NCBI GenBank assembly: GCA_937898415.1
Contig: CALDLA010000096.1
Coordinates: 1-40,097, forward strand
Source of the DNA: an uncultured Prevotellaceae bacterium
Lineage (GTDB): Bacteria; Bacteroidota; Bacteroidia; Bacteroidales; Bacteroidaceae
Direction: 5' to 3'
Length of the DNA: 40,097 nt
How positions within the stretch are numbered: position 1 is the first letter of the stretch; every line of letters begins with the position of its first letter. The notes below the pieces were generated by a model. The model was not told where the DNA came from. It searched no databases and saw only the letters and a list, made by a program, of their open reading frames with translations. The position numbers and the translations under genes were made by a program. Positions 7,065 through 15,525 of this stretch are shown here, in pieces.

Positions 7065-8913
7065 GGGAGGGATGGGGGCTATGGGGCGAATGGGACTTCT
7101 GGGGCGAATGGGAATTATGGGGATTCTGGGGATTGTCCTTGTACCAGAAGAAGTACTGGCGCTGGGCCTCCTTTTCCTTGGGCGTCTTGGCTGAGAAGAC
7201 GGGCTCAAGGGTGTAGGGGTCGTAGCCCGTGTACCAGGTTTCAGTGGCAATGGTCATGGGGGTGGGCGTGAAGTCCTGCACCTGTTCCAACTTGAAGCCG
7301 AGGCGGCGGGTGATAGCGGCCAGCTGGGCCATATCCTGCTCGTGACAGCCTGGATGACTGGAGATGAAGTAGGGGATGATCTGCTGGTTGAGATGCTCCT
7401 CGTGACAGATACGGTCGAACTGGCGCTTGAAGTCCTCGAACTGCTGGAACGGCGGCTTGCGCATAAAATGGAGCACGCGGTCGCTGGTGTGCTCAGGGGC
7501 CACCTTCAGTCGTCCGCTGACGTGGCGGGTGATGAGTTCGCGGGTGTATTCCTGGGCAGCACGGTTGGCAGCTTCGTCCTTGCTGCGATGTAATAGCAGG
7601 TCGTAGCGAACGCCGCTGCCGATGAAGCTCTTCTTGATGCCAGGCAGAGCATCGACGGCCCGGTAGATTTCAAGCAGTCGCGAGTGGTTGGTGTCGAGGT
7701 TTGGACAAATCTGCGGATGGATGCAGCTGGGGCGCTTGCAGCGTTCGCAGGCATTGAGATTGCGACCGTGCATGCCGTACATGTTGGCCGAGGGCCCGCC
7801 GAGGTCGCTAAGGTAGCCCTTGAAGTCGGGCATCTGGATGACCTGCTTCACCTCTTTTAATATACTCTCCTTGGAGCGGCAGGTAATGAACTTGCCCTGA
7901 TGGGCGGAGATAGTGCAGAAAGCGCAACCGCCAAAGCATCCCCGATGGATGTTGACGCTGAACTTAATCATGTCGTAGGCAGGGATGCGCTTGCCCTTGT
8001 ACTTAGGATGGGGTTGGCGGGTGTAGGGGAGGTCGAAGCTGGCATCGAGCTCGGCGGTGGTCATCGGGGGGTAGGGAGGATTGACGACGACGGTTGGGCC
8101 CAGCGGAGAGGCGCTGGATACGGTGGTGGTAGCCTTGAGGGGCTGGAGGATGCGCTGGGCGTGCATCATGTTGGATTGTTCCTCGACGTGGCGGTAGTTC
8201 TCGGCCTCGGCGCGCTTGTCACGAAGGCACTCTTCGTGACTGTGCAGCATGATGTCGTCCTCGCGTGGGGTGATGTCGTTGACAAGGTAGACGGTCTGGG
8301 GAATGTCGTGTGGGACGGAGATAGCGGAACCATCGCCTTCGGAGAAGCGGCGGGCCAGTTCGAGGGTGGGCTTCTCGCCCATGCCGTAGGTAATCATGTC
8401 GGCACCTGAGTCGACGAGGATGCAGGGACGCAGGCAGTCCTGCCAGTAGTCGTAGTGGGTGACGCGACGCAAGGAGGCCTCGATGCCTCCCAAAATGACG
8501 GGGACGTCAGGGTAGAGTTGTTTCAGAATCTTGGTGTAGACGATGGTGGGGTACTCTGGCCGCAGGTCGTGACGCCCATCAGGACTGTAGGCATCCTCAG
8601 AGCGAAGCCGTCGGGCGGCGGTGTACTTGTTGACCATCGAGTCCATGCAGCCAGGGGCGATGCCGAAGAACAGCCGCGGACGTCCCAACTTGCGGAAGTC
8701 GCGGTAGTCGCCGTGCCAGTCAGGTTGAGGGACGATGGCCACGCGATAGCCTGCGGCTTCGAGCGTACGTCCGATGACAGCTGCCCCAAACGACGGATGG
8801 TCCACATAGGCATCGGCTGAGAACAGGATGACGTCAACGTAGTCCCATCCTCGCAGTTCCAACTCCTTCTTGGTCGTCGGCAGAAAGTCCGTTAACCTGT
8901 ATTCACTATTCAC
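6991..8913 (-). CDS. ygiQ: YgiQ-family radical SAM protein
   Basis: 640 residues. The N-terminal DFLPTTKKELELRGWDYVDV and SADAYVDHPSFG are diagnostic of YgiQ (UPF0313). The radical SAM cluster motif is RGCFGGCAFC (C-x3-C-x2-C) near residue 328, and a second Cys cluster NACERCKRPSCIHPQICPN follows. Its reaction is unknown. Translation begins at a GTG (8913) inside a 7-bp tandem repeat; no ATG gives the normal N-terminus. The last ~45 residues are a low-complexity Pro/His/Ser tail produced by the 9-bp repeat array, then a basic end. That tail is not part of the conserved protein. Confidence 0.93.
   Translation of the reverse strand: MNSEYRLTDFLPTTKKELELRGWDYVDVILFSADAYVDHPSFGAAVIGRTLEAAGYRVAIVPQPDWHGDYRDFRKLGRPRLFFGIAPGCMDSMVNKYTAARRLRSEDAYSPDGRHDLRPEYPTIVYTKILKQLYPDVPVILGGIEASLRRVTHYDYWQDCLRPCILVDSGADMITYGMGEKPTLELARRFSEGDGSAISVPHDIPQTVYLVNDITPREDDIMLHSHEECLRDKRAEAENYRHVEEQSNMMHAQRILQPLKATTTVSSASPLGPTVVVNPPYPPMTTAELDASFDLPYTRQPHPKYKGKRIPAYDMIKFSVNIHRGCFGGCAFCTISAHQGKFITCRSKESILKEVKQVIQMPDFKGYLSDLGGPSANMYGMHGRNLNACERCKRPSCIHPQICPNLDTNHSRLLEIYRAVDALPGIKKSFIGSGVRYDLLLHRSKDEAANRAAQEYTRELITRHVSGRLKVAPEHTSDRVLHFMRKPPFQQFEDFKRQFDRICHEEHLNQQIIPYFISSHPGCHEQDMAQLAAITRRLGFKLEQVQDFTPTPMTIATETWYTGYDPYTLEPVFSAKTPKEKEAQRQYFFWYKDNPQNPHNSHSPQKSHSPHSPHPSHDHYRTDPRSEKPHNEKRGRNRRH
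7063..7134 (-). repeat. 9-bp tandem repeat, 8 imperfect units
   Basis: Eight consecutive 9-mers on the plus strand, mostly ATGGGGnnn or CTGGGGnnn (ATGGGGCGA, ATGGGACTT, CTGGGGCGA, ATGGGAATT, ATGGGGATT and so on). On the coding strand the consensus is nnnCCCCAT. The array forms the last codons of ygiQ, where it encodes an Asn/Ser-Pro-His/Gln tripeptide run, and ends at the ATG of the PP2C-like gene. The same 9-bp family occurs at 33514-33558. Confidence 0.85.
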
Positions 8914-8942
8914 TTTTCGCTATTCACTCTTCACTTTTCACT
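8901..8942 (-). repeat. 7-bp tandem repeat, 6 units, over the ygiQ start codon
   Basis: Six contiguous heptamers; on the minus strand AGTGAAA, AGTGAAG, AGTGAAT, AGCGAAA, AGTGAAT, AGTGAAT. The array fills the gap between the 115-aa gene and ygiQ and supplies the ygiQ GTG start. Its first base on the coding strand falls in the preceding stop codon. Confidence 0.88.
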
Positions 8943-9289
8943 TAATTAAATGGCGTTCCCTGAAAGGCGCGCGTGGTCATGCCGAGGTTCTCGTTGCCGC
9001 GGTCTTTCCAGTTGACATAGAGCAGAACGAGCTGTTGTAGTCCGAAAGCCTTCATATTGGGGTGGTAGATGACGTCGAGGCAAAGGTCGAGCAGCCGTTT
9101 GTCCCTGCCGGCCTCCGACTCCAGCATGGAGCGGATATTCAGCTTCAACTTCTCAAGCACATCTTCGTCAACATAGCCGTTTGAGTCAATTAAATCGCGG
9201 AAGAGCTGGTATTCCTCGATGGTCTGCAGATGTTCGTCTTTCACTTCAATACTTCTGGTACCAGAAGAGTTTGTTTGGATTTTGCTCAT
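8942..9289 (-). CDS. conserved-type hypothetical protein, 115 aa
   Basis: 115 residues, no signal peptide or membrane segment, predicted mostly helical (EEYQLFRDLIDSNGYVDEDV, then LKLNIRSMLESEAGRDKRLL). The N-terminal 15 residues are polar and probably disordered. I do not recognise the family. It lies 15 bases after the amidase-type gene and just before ygiQ in the same run, so it is probably co-transcribed. A perfect 16-bp palindrome (9252-9267) falls inside its first codons. Confidence 0.7.
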   Translation of the reverse strand: MSKIQTNSSGTRSIEVKDEHLQTIEEYQLFRDLIDSNGYVDEDVLEKLKLNIRSMLESEAGRDKRLLDLCLDVIYHPNMKAFGLQQLVLLYVNWKDRGNENLGMTTRAFQGTPFN

Positions 9290-9304
9290 AATAGTAAGAT
9301 TTTT

Positions 9305-11887
9305 TTAGTTATTGATTAAATAGGTCAGGATTCCTTTCATGATAGCCGCCTGCTGAGCTTCCGACTTGATACACTCGAAGGGGAACCCCAGCGTGAACGT
9401 ACGGTAGTCGTTGCCGCTATAGGCAACGGCGGCTCCGTATCCGTCGGCATAGGCCAGCGGCACGATGGCTTCATCTAATGGCTGCAGGATGTCTGTTTTG
9501 GGTGCGGCATAGTGTCGCTCGTTCAGGTGACGATAGAAACTCAGCGTCGTCCCCATGCCGTTGACGGTCTCGTCGGCCGATGCGTCCTTGCCCAGGTAGC
9601 GGCACTTCAGCACGTCGGCGAGGAAGGCCTGTTCTTCAAAGTTGTTCATGTCGCTGCCCACATAGGCACCACTCGTCAGGAGGCTTCCGCCGCGACTGAC
9701 GTAGGCTTTGAACCACGACTGCATGGACGGCGTGAACGTCTTGTAGGGAATGAGGCTGTAGCCGTCGTTGCACTCAAGTCCAAGTATCAGGTCGACGGCA
9801 TCGCAATCGCCGCTTACTGACGTCAAGGCGTCGGCCGAACAGCTCATGATGTTATAGTAGCCTGCCTGGCGAATAGCCTCGGCATGGGTACGGATATAGT
9901 TGAAGTCGTTGCCCGCAATGAACTGTCCCGCCATGTCAGTCAGTCCGTAGCCGAGGCCCGTGGAGTCCTCAATGCCCATCTTGTCCTTGCGGAAGTTCAG
10001 CTGGTGGCCCGTCCATCCTGCCGTACGTCCGTAGCTGACGCCCATGTCGCGTTCGAGCAGGAAGCCCTGCATCGAGTCGTTATCAATGTAGGCAGGTGAA
10101 GCCAGCCTGTGGAACCCGTTGACGACGAGCACCGTCTTGCAGTGTCTACTATTATATAAGGTGGAGACTACCTCGGAAGGGAAACTGGCACCGCCCTTGT
10201 TGACAGCAGCCACTCGGAACGAATAGAGCAGGCCGGGCTCAAGGCGCAGGGTGTGCGAGGTGCCGCTTACATGGATGCCGTTGTCGAAGCCGCCACTGCC
10301 AGTGGCCGTATAGACCACGTAGCCAGTAGGCAATGCCGAGGGCTCCTGAGGGTCGGCGACCGGTACCCACGACAGCCGCACTTCACCCTTCTTGACGTTG
10401 GTGAACTCCACTTTCAGTTGCTGTGGAGTCAGGGGCGTCACAATGCATTCCTCACCATGGATGCTGTTCACATAGCGCAGGATAGTCTTATAGATGGAGC
10501 GGGCCAGCGTAAAGCGGAAGTTAGGATCCTGGCCGTAGCGCATATCGGGGAAGCTTTGGTGCGACATGGTCTCGAAGATGGCGCTGGGCACCTCTGGCAG
10601 ACGCGTCTCGGAATAGTTGCGGTCGCGCACTTCGCGCTTGGGCCAGCTGATGCCGTAGCGGGCACTGATGTCTTTGTCGACGTTCCTCAGCAACTCGCTG
10701 GCAAAGTCGCCTGACATGGTGCGCGGCAGTTCGCAATCGAACACGTTGCTGCCGTCCTTGTCAGTAGTGTGGATGGTGAGTGCCCCATAGAGAGAGGTGC
10801 CATCGCGGTGGTAGCCGGCATCGCTGTGAACAGCCAGCGACAGTTCTAACGGTACGTTGCGCCCTTCGCGGTGGGGCAGGTAGCAGGAGCCGCCCGCTAA
10901 CAGGTTCTCTGACAGCGAACGGGCATTGATGTCATCAGCATAGTCGTTTTGTCCGCTTCGGGTGCTATAGACATTGAAAGGTATCCCTGCCCATTGACAG
11001 TAGTAGCGGGCTCCCTCCAGACAGCGCGGCATTCCACTGAGACGACCGCCGCGCTCAATATTACCCATGCCGCCGCCAAAGCGTACGGCATCAGCCGTCA
11101 CCACCCCTGAGCGATGACGGCTTTGGTTGGTCAGCGTCACACAGTTCCACTCGTTGCAGCCCTTGTCGAAGTCGAAGGTGCCCAGATATACCCATGTCGA
11201 GCCACCCATCTGCTGATTGACGCGAAAGTCCGTCCTTTCGCCTTTGTGCCACACGGTGTAGTGTGCGTCGTCAATGCTGCCTTCGACCGTTTGGTAGCTG
11301 ACATAGACCGCATAGCTGCCTGCCTCAGGAATAGAGGGCTGATAGGTGACGGTGCTGTACTTCGACTTGCTGGTGGTCGTCTCCGCCTGGCGGGCCGTAC
11401 CTGCCTCGAAAGGGTTCTCGCCGTCGATGTAGTTGCCACTGTGCAGGGCAAAACCCTGCTGTCCTGTGTTCTGCCAAGGATGGCGGAACCCTGTTTCACG
11501 ATAGCCGAGCAGGTTGTGGGCGTCGTCGTTGTCGACAATCACCTCATTGCGCTGCCAGTCGCGTTCGCGTGGCGTGAAGACGACGGCCCCCGCCTTTTCG
11601 AGCATGGGTAACAGATAGGGGACGACGATGGTCTGTGTGTACAAGTCTTCGTTGGTGCCGAAGAGGGTAGGGCGTTGCCATTCCCATTTCCCCTTAGAAA
11701 TGTCGTAGTATATGCCATGACTGGCCCAAACGGTCAGGTGCCGCCCGTTAAGGCCTTTTGAAATCTTATAAGGAAGTGATGCATTTTCCACCCAAGGAGC
11801 CCCTTTGTAGTTGATATTGCCCCAGGATTGGGCCGAAAGCGTGAGCGCAGGTATTAATAGGATGAACAGGATTAACAGTTTCTTCAT
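9305..11887 (-). CDS. secreted N-acetylmuramoyl-L-alanine amidase / xanthan-lyase-like protein
   Basis: 860 residues with a signal peptide (cleavage after LSAQ, about residue 20). An Amidase_3-like zinc fold can be traced: His57 (ASHG), Glu80 (GTNEDLY) and the later His of LAVHSDAGYH, with the closing VPSAIFETMSHQSF. The amidase core is interrupted around residues 170-270 by a golvesin/xanthan-lyase-type beta domain (GSYAVYVSYQTVEGS to VTADAVRFGGG). A fibronectin III-like domain follows near 480-575. The C-terminal third is a GATase-like Rossmann region (VLVVNGFHRL, GLECNDGYS). Probably acts on cell wall or extracellular polysaccharide. Starts in a 4-base overlap with the acyltransferase stop. 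Confidence 0.82.
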   Translation of the reverse strand: MKKLLILFILLIPALTLSAQSWGNINYKGAPWVENASLPYKISKGLNGRHLTVWASHGIYYDISKGKWEWQRPTLFGTNEDLYTQTIVVPYLLPMLEKAGAVVFTPRERDWQRNEVIVDNDDAHNLLGYRETGFRHPWQNTGQQGFALHSGNYIDGENPFEAGTARQAETTTSKSKYSTVTYQPSIPEAGSYAVYVSYQTVEGSIDDAHYTVWHKGERTDFRVNQQMGGSTWVYLGTFDFDKGCNEWNCVTLTNQSRHRSGVVTADAVRFGGGMGNIERGGRLSGMPRCLEGARYYCQWAGIPFNVYSTRSGQNDYADDINARSLSENLLAGGSCYLPHREGRNVPLELSLAVHSDAGYHRDGTSLYGALTIHTTDKDGSNVFDCELPRTMSGDFASELLRNVDKDISARYGISWPKREVRDRNYSETRLPEVPSAIFETMSHQSFPDMRYGQDPNFRFTLARSIYKTILRYVNSIHGEECIVTPLTPQQLKVEFTNVKKGEVRLSWVPVADPQEPSALPTGYVVYTATGSGGFDNGIHVSGTSHTLRLEPGLLYSFRVAAVNKGGASFPSEVVSTLYNSRHCKTVLVVNGFHRLASPAYIDNDSMQGFLLERDMGVSYGRTAGWTGHQLNFRKDKMGIEDSTGLGYGLTDMAGQFIAGNDFNYIRTHAEAIRQAGYYNIMSCSADALTSVSGDCDAVDLILGLECNDGYSLIPYKTFTPSMQSWFKAYVSRGGSLLTSGAYVGSDMNNFEEQAFLADVLKCRYLGKDASADETVNGMGTTLSFYRHLNERHYAAPKTDILQPLDEAIVPLAYADGYGAAVAYSGNDYRTFTLGFPFECIKSEAQQAAIMKGILTYLINN

Positions 11888-12447
11888 TTCACGTCTCCTA
11901 TCGTAAAGTTATTCGGAATCTTTCCCCTGAATTCTTTGAAGTACATCTTGATTTCACGCATCTGACTTTCCAAATCGCCATTGGGGATAATGGTCTTGGT
12001 ACACTGAATGAGACGGCGCTCATAGTCGAGACCATAGAGCAGGATGGGCAGGCCTGCCTTCAGGGCAATGAAATAGAAGCCTTTTTTCCAGTCAGGATTG
12101 GGCGAACGGGTACCCTCTGGCGTGATGCAAAGGTGAAACTCCTTGGCAGCCTTGGCCGTCTCAGCCATTGAGTCGGTCATGCTGCTGTGTTTCTTCCTGT
12201 AGACGGGAATGCCGCCCAGTTTACGGAAAACAGGTCCTAACGGCCAGAAGAACCACTCCTTCTTCATCAGGAAGTTGCTCTTCATACCTTGCGCTCCGCT
12301 ATAGAGCTGCCCCATCATGAAATCCCAGTTGCTGGTATGGGGAGCCAGACAAATGATATACTTGTCAGGGTGGTCCTCTGTTACTTCAACGGTCCACCCC
12401 ATTCGTTTGTACAAGAGCCAGTTGCAGAATTTCCTCCACATGGTCAT
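11884..12447 (-). CDS. lysophospholipid acyltransferase (PlsC-like)
   Basis: 187 residues with the acyltransferase blocks in order: HTSNWD (H-x4-D, catalytic), GPVFRKLGGIPVYRKK, and ITPEGTRS (the glycerol-phosphate-binding EGTRS). This short form resembles the 1-acyl-glycerol-3-phosphate acyltransferase subfamily common in Bacteroidetes. Membrane-associated. Actual acyl acceptor not proven; ornithine- or glycine-lipid acyltransferases have similar blocks. Overlaps the genes on both sides by 4 bases. Confidence 0.87.
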   Translation of the reverse strand: MTMWRKFCNWLLYKRMGWTVEVTEDHPDKYIICLAPHTSNWDFMMGQLYSGAQGMKSNFLMKKEWFFWPLGPVFRKLGGIPVYRKKHSSMTDSMAETAKAAKEFHLCITPEGTRSPNPDWKKGFYFIALKAGLPILLYGLDYERRLIQCTKTIIPNGDLESQMREIKMYFKEFRGKIPNNFTIGDVK

Positions 12448-12713
12448 AGGTAGTTAATCTGGTTGATGATTTCGTCGGCTTCCTTGCTGAAATTCTCACG
12501 CAAGGTCTTGAAATAAGCATCAGCCTTCATACCAGGTTCAATGTGCGAAATGCGCCTGATGTAGTCGTCCTTCATGCGAAGGATGCTGTAGAGAAGCGCC
12601 TCGCTGTTTTCCTTTTGGGGATTGTTCCCATAAAGTGATGCTGCAACGGCCTCTGCAAACAGTTCATCACAGATGAGGTTGATTGCATGTTTTAGTGTTC
12701 TCTTGTTTGCCAT
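12444..12713 (-). CDS. small helical hypothetical protein, 89 aa
   Basis: 89 residues from the ATG at 12713 (MANKRTLKHAINLICDELF). All-helical prediction, no signal or membrane segment. Unrecognised family. I reject the Met at 12773 because it would lie upstream of the promoter box at 12744-12751. First gene of the 12713-6237 operon, and overlaps the acyltransferase start by 4 bases. Confidence 0.78.
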   Translation of the reverse strand: MANKRTLKHAINLICDELFAEAVAASLYGNNPQKENSEALLYSILRMKDDYIRRISHIEPGMKADAYFKTLRENFSKEADEIINQINYL

Positions 12714-12743
12714 AATAGTATGCTGTTTGTCATTTCCAGTTAG

Positions 12744-12751
12744 CAAAGATA
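12744..12751 (-). promoter_or_regulatory. -7 box (TATCTTTG) of the 12713-6237 operon
   Basis: Exact TAnnTTTG match on the minus strand, 31 bases before the start at 12713. The -33 element is unclear. Confidence 0.6.
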
Positions 12752-12835
12752 ACAAATATTCTTCAAATAACAAGGACTTTCATCAAAAAAAAATATAAAA
12801 AGTTGTTTTTCTTTCCGTTTCTCAACGAAAATGCG

Positions 12836-12843
12836 TATTTTTG
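12836..12843 (+). promoter_or_regulatory. -7 box (TATTTTTG) of pfp
   Basis: Exact TAnnTTTG match, 52 bases before the pfp ATG, in the spacer between two divergent genes. Confidence 0.6.
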
Positions 12844-12894
12844 CACGTCGAAACATCATTATTCAACTAAAATAACACAAAAAAACGAAGTATT

Positions 12895-14532
12895 ATGGAA
12901 AAGAGTGCATTGCAGATTGCAAGAGCCGCCTACCAGCCTAAGTTGCCGAAGGCTCTGCAGGGTGCAGTAAAAGTGAAGGAAGGTGAGCCCACCCAGAGCG
13001 TAGCTGACCAGGAAGAAATCAAGAAGTTGTTCCCCAACACGTACGGAATGCCTATCGTACAGTTTGAGCCTGCCGACGAGGCCAACACGAAGAAGATGAA
13101 CGTGGGCATCATCCTTAGTGGTGGACAAGCTCCTGGAGGTCACAACGTTATCACTGGTTTGTTCGACCAAGTCAAGAAGCTGAATCCTGAGAACCGTCTC
13201 TACGGTTTCATCCTGGGTCCTGGCGGTCTTGTTGACCATAATTACATGGAGCTGACCAAGGAGATTATTGATGAGTATCGCAATACTGGTGGTTTCGATA
13301 TGATTGGTTCTGGTCGTACGAAGCTGGAGAAGGTTGACCAGTTTGAGAAGGGTCTTGAGATTATCCGTGAACTCGACATCAAGGCCATCGTCATCATCGG
13401 CGGCGACGACTCGAATACCAATGCCTGTGTGCTGGCCGAGTATTATGCTGCCAAGAACTATGGTGTACAGGTCATCGGCTGCCCGAAGACCATTGACGGC
13501 GACCTGAAGAACTCGCAGATTGAAACCTCGTTTGGTTTCGATACCGCTTGCAAGACCTATTCAGAACTGATTGGTAACATTGAGCGCGACTGTAACTCGT
13601 CACGCAAGTACTGGCACTTCATCAAGGTGATGGGCCGCTCGGCTTCTCACATCGCCCTGGAGTGCGCGCTGCAGACTCAGCCCAATATCTGCCTGATTTC
13701 TGAGGAAATCGAGGCTAAGAACATGAGTCTCGACGACATCGTGAACTACATTGCTGAGGCTGTGGCTGCACGTGCTGCCGATGGTAATAATTACGGAACG
13801 GTGATTATCCCTGAGGGTGTCATCGAGTTTATCCCCGCCATCAAGAAACTTATCGCCCAGTTGAATGACGTGCTCGCTATGCCTGAGGCCAAGAATCTGG
13901 ACCGTCATGAGTCTATCGACTTTGTCAAGGCTCACCTGACGGAGGAGAACCTCGCTGTGTTCAACTCGCTGCCTACGGGTGTAGCCCGTCAGCTCGCCCT
14001 CGACCGCGATCCTCACGGCAATGTCCAGGTATCGCTTATCGAGACTGAAAAACTGCTCTCGACGATGGTTTCACAGAAGTTGGAGAAGATGAAGAAGGAA
14101 GGCAAGTTCGTGGGCAAGTTCGCCACGCTGCATCACTTCTTCGGCTACGAGGGACGTTGCGCCGCTCCTTCTAACTTCGATGCAGACTACTGCTATGCGC
14201 TCGGTACCTCAGCTGCCCAGCTGATTGCCAACGGCAAGACAGGCTATATGGCTATCGTGAAGAATACGACTGCTCCTGCCGACCAGTGGATTGCCGGTGG
14301 TGTGCCCATCACGATGATGATGAACATGGAGAAGCGTGCAGGTGAGATGAAGCCCGTCATCCGCAAGGCTCTTGTTGAACTTGACGGTGCTCCCTTCAAG
14401 GAGTTTGCCGCACACCGCGACGAGTGGGCACGCAAGACGGCTTACGTCTATCCCGGCCCTATTCAGTACTGGGGACCCACAGAGGTTTGCGACCAGCCCA
14501 CCAAGACACTCGCTCTTGAGCAGGCTAAGTAA
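12895..14532 (+). CDS. pfp: pyrophosphate--fructose-6-phosphate 1-phosphotransferase
   Basis: 545 residues, the size of the long PPi-dependent phosphofructokinases. GIILSGGQAPGGHNVITG at ~71-88, GGDDSNTN at 169-176 (the second Asp of GGDD marks PPi rather than ATP use), and PKTIDGDL at 197-204 containing the catalytic Asp. It interconverts fructose 6-phosphate and fructose 1,6-bisphosphate with PPi in cytosolic glycolysis. First gene of a two-gene unit with the muramidase 2 bases downstream. High in frequent codons, consistent with strong expression. Confidence 0.95.
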   Translation: MEKSALQIARAAYQPKLPKALQGAVKVKEGEPTQSVADQEEIKKLFPNTYGMPIVQFEPADEANTKKMNVGIILSGGQAPGGHNVITGLFDQVKKLNPENRLYGFILGPGGLVDHNYMELTKEIIDEYRNTGGFDMIGSGRTKLEKVDQFEKGLEIIRELDIKAIVIIGGDDSNTNACVLAEYYAAKNYGVQVIGCPKTIDGDLKNSQIETSFGFDTACKTYSELIGNIERDCNSSRKYWHFIKVMGRSASHIALECALQTQPNICLISEEIEAKNMSLDDIVNYIAEAVAARAADGNNYGTVIIPEGVIEFIPAIKKLIAQLNDVLAMPEAKNLDRHESIDFVKAHLTEENLAVFNSLPTGVARQLALDRDPHGNVQVSLIETEKLLSTMVSQKLEKMKKEGKFVGKFATLHHFFGYEGRCAAPSNFDADYCYALGTSAAQLIANGKTGYMAIVKNTTAPADQWIAGGVPITMMMNMEKRAGEMKPVIRKALVELDGAPFKEFAAHRDEWARKTAYVYPGPIQYWGPTEVCDQPTKTLALEQAK

Positions 14533-14534
14533 TA

Positions 14535-15428
14535 ATGTCAAAACGCAGAGTAGTACGCCGCAAAGGCATCAGCACAACGTCCGGACGCAGTGGGCCTGTA
14601 GCCCACAAGCGTCCGAACGTTCTTATCCGCCTGTTACAGCGTGTCCCTTCATGGGGCTGGTGGATAGGTTGTGCAGCCATTGTGGCGGGCTACATCTGGT
14701 TTTTCTACTATTTCTTTGTCGGACCGTTCGGATTCCGTTGGCGTGCCCTCTATGGTGACGTCAGTTATCCTGAAGGCTACGAGATTCATGGTATCGACAT
14801 CTCCCACCATCAGGGCCATATCGATTGGGATGAGCTGAAGGACAAGGGAATGATTGACAAGTACCCTGTGCGCTTCATTATGATTAAGGCTACAGAGGGA
14901 GCTACACAGACCGACGAGAACTTCCGCGAGAATTTCCATCAGGCACGCGAGTATGGCTTTACCCGTGGTGCCTATCACTTCTACAGCGTCCACTCGCCGG
15001 CCGAGCGGCAGGCGCAGCATTTCCTGAGTCAGGTGAAACTGGAGAACGGCGATCTTCCTCCTGTGCTTGACGTGGAGCATAAACCCAAGGACCAGACAGA
15101 TGATGAATTCAAGGCCTCAGTGCTGACTTGGCTTGACATCGTCGAGAAGCACTATCAGGTGAAACCTATCATCTACACCTATTATAAATTCAAGATGAAG
15201 TACCTGAACGACTCCATCTTCGACCAGTATCCCTACTGGATTGCCCACTATTATGTAGATAGCGTCGAATACCAAGGACGATGGAAGTTCTGGCAGCACA
15301 CAGACGTAGGTAAACTGCCTGGTATAAAGGGGCACGTTGACTTCAATATTTACAACGGTTCCTATTACGATTTGCGTCAAATGACTATCGGTTCCATGGA
15401 AACCATAGGCGAGAAAGCCTATCAATAA
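14535..15428 (+). CDS. membrane-anchored GH25 muramidase (lysozyme)
   Basis: 297 residues. A basic N-terminus (~1-35), one membrane segment at ~41-62, then the GH25 domain beginning GYEIHGIDISHHQGHIDW with the catalytic-site Asp88, followed by RFIMIKATEGA, YHFY, and PPVLDVEH (Asp179/Glu181 of the D-x-E pair), and FWQHTDVGKLPG near the end. Expected to cleave the MurNAc-GlcNAc bond in peptidoglycan from the periplasmic side. Only 2 bases after pfp; the pairing has no obvious metabolic logic. Confidence 0.92.
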   Translation: MSKRRVVRRKGISTTSGRSGPVAHKRPNVLIRLLQRVPSWGWWIGCAAIVAGYIWFFYYFFVGPFGFRWRALYGDVSYPEGYEIHGIDISHHQGHIDWDELKDKGMIDKYPVRFIMIKATEGATQTDENFRENFHQAREYGFTRGAYHFYSVHSPAERQAQHFLSQVKLENGDLPPVLDVEHKPKDQTDDEFKASVLTWLDIVEKHYQVKPIIYTYYKFKMKYLNDSIFDQYPYWIAHYYVDSVEYQGRWKFWQHTDVGKLPGIKGHVDFNIYNGSYYDLRQMTIGSMETIGEKAYQ

Positions 15429-15436
15429 ATGTCTAA

Positions 15437-15487
15437 TTTAATGAAAAAGCAAGAAAAAACAAAAAGTATTTCTGTTTTTTCATTAAA
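15437..15487. repeat. 12-bp perfect inverted repeat next to a promoter
   Basis: TTTAATGAAAAA (15437-15448) and its exact complement TTTTTCATTAAA (15476-15487), spacer 27 bases. It starts 8 bases after the muramidase stop and ends 6 bases before the -7 box at 15494. Could be an AT-rich terminator or an operator. Confidence 0.7.
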
Positions 15488-15493
15488 AATGAG

Positions 15494-15501
15494 TAATTTT
15501 G
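15494..15501 (+). promoter_or_regulatory. -7 box (TAATTTTG) of the DUF5686 gene
   Basis: Exact TAnnTTTG match 25 bases before the GTG start at 15526, so the leader would be less than 20 bases. Confidence 0.6.
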
Positions 15502-15525
15502 CACCCGATTAATCGTTGATAGGTC

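Noticed and set aside
12859..14016. Open frames antisense to pfp
   Set aside because: Mirror images of a strongly biased gene; no start context or family match.
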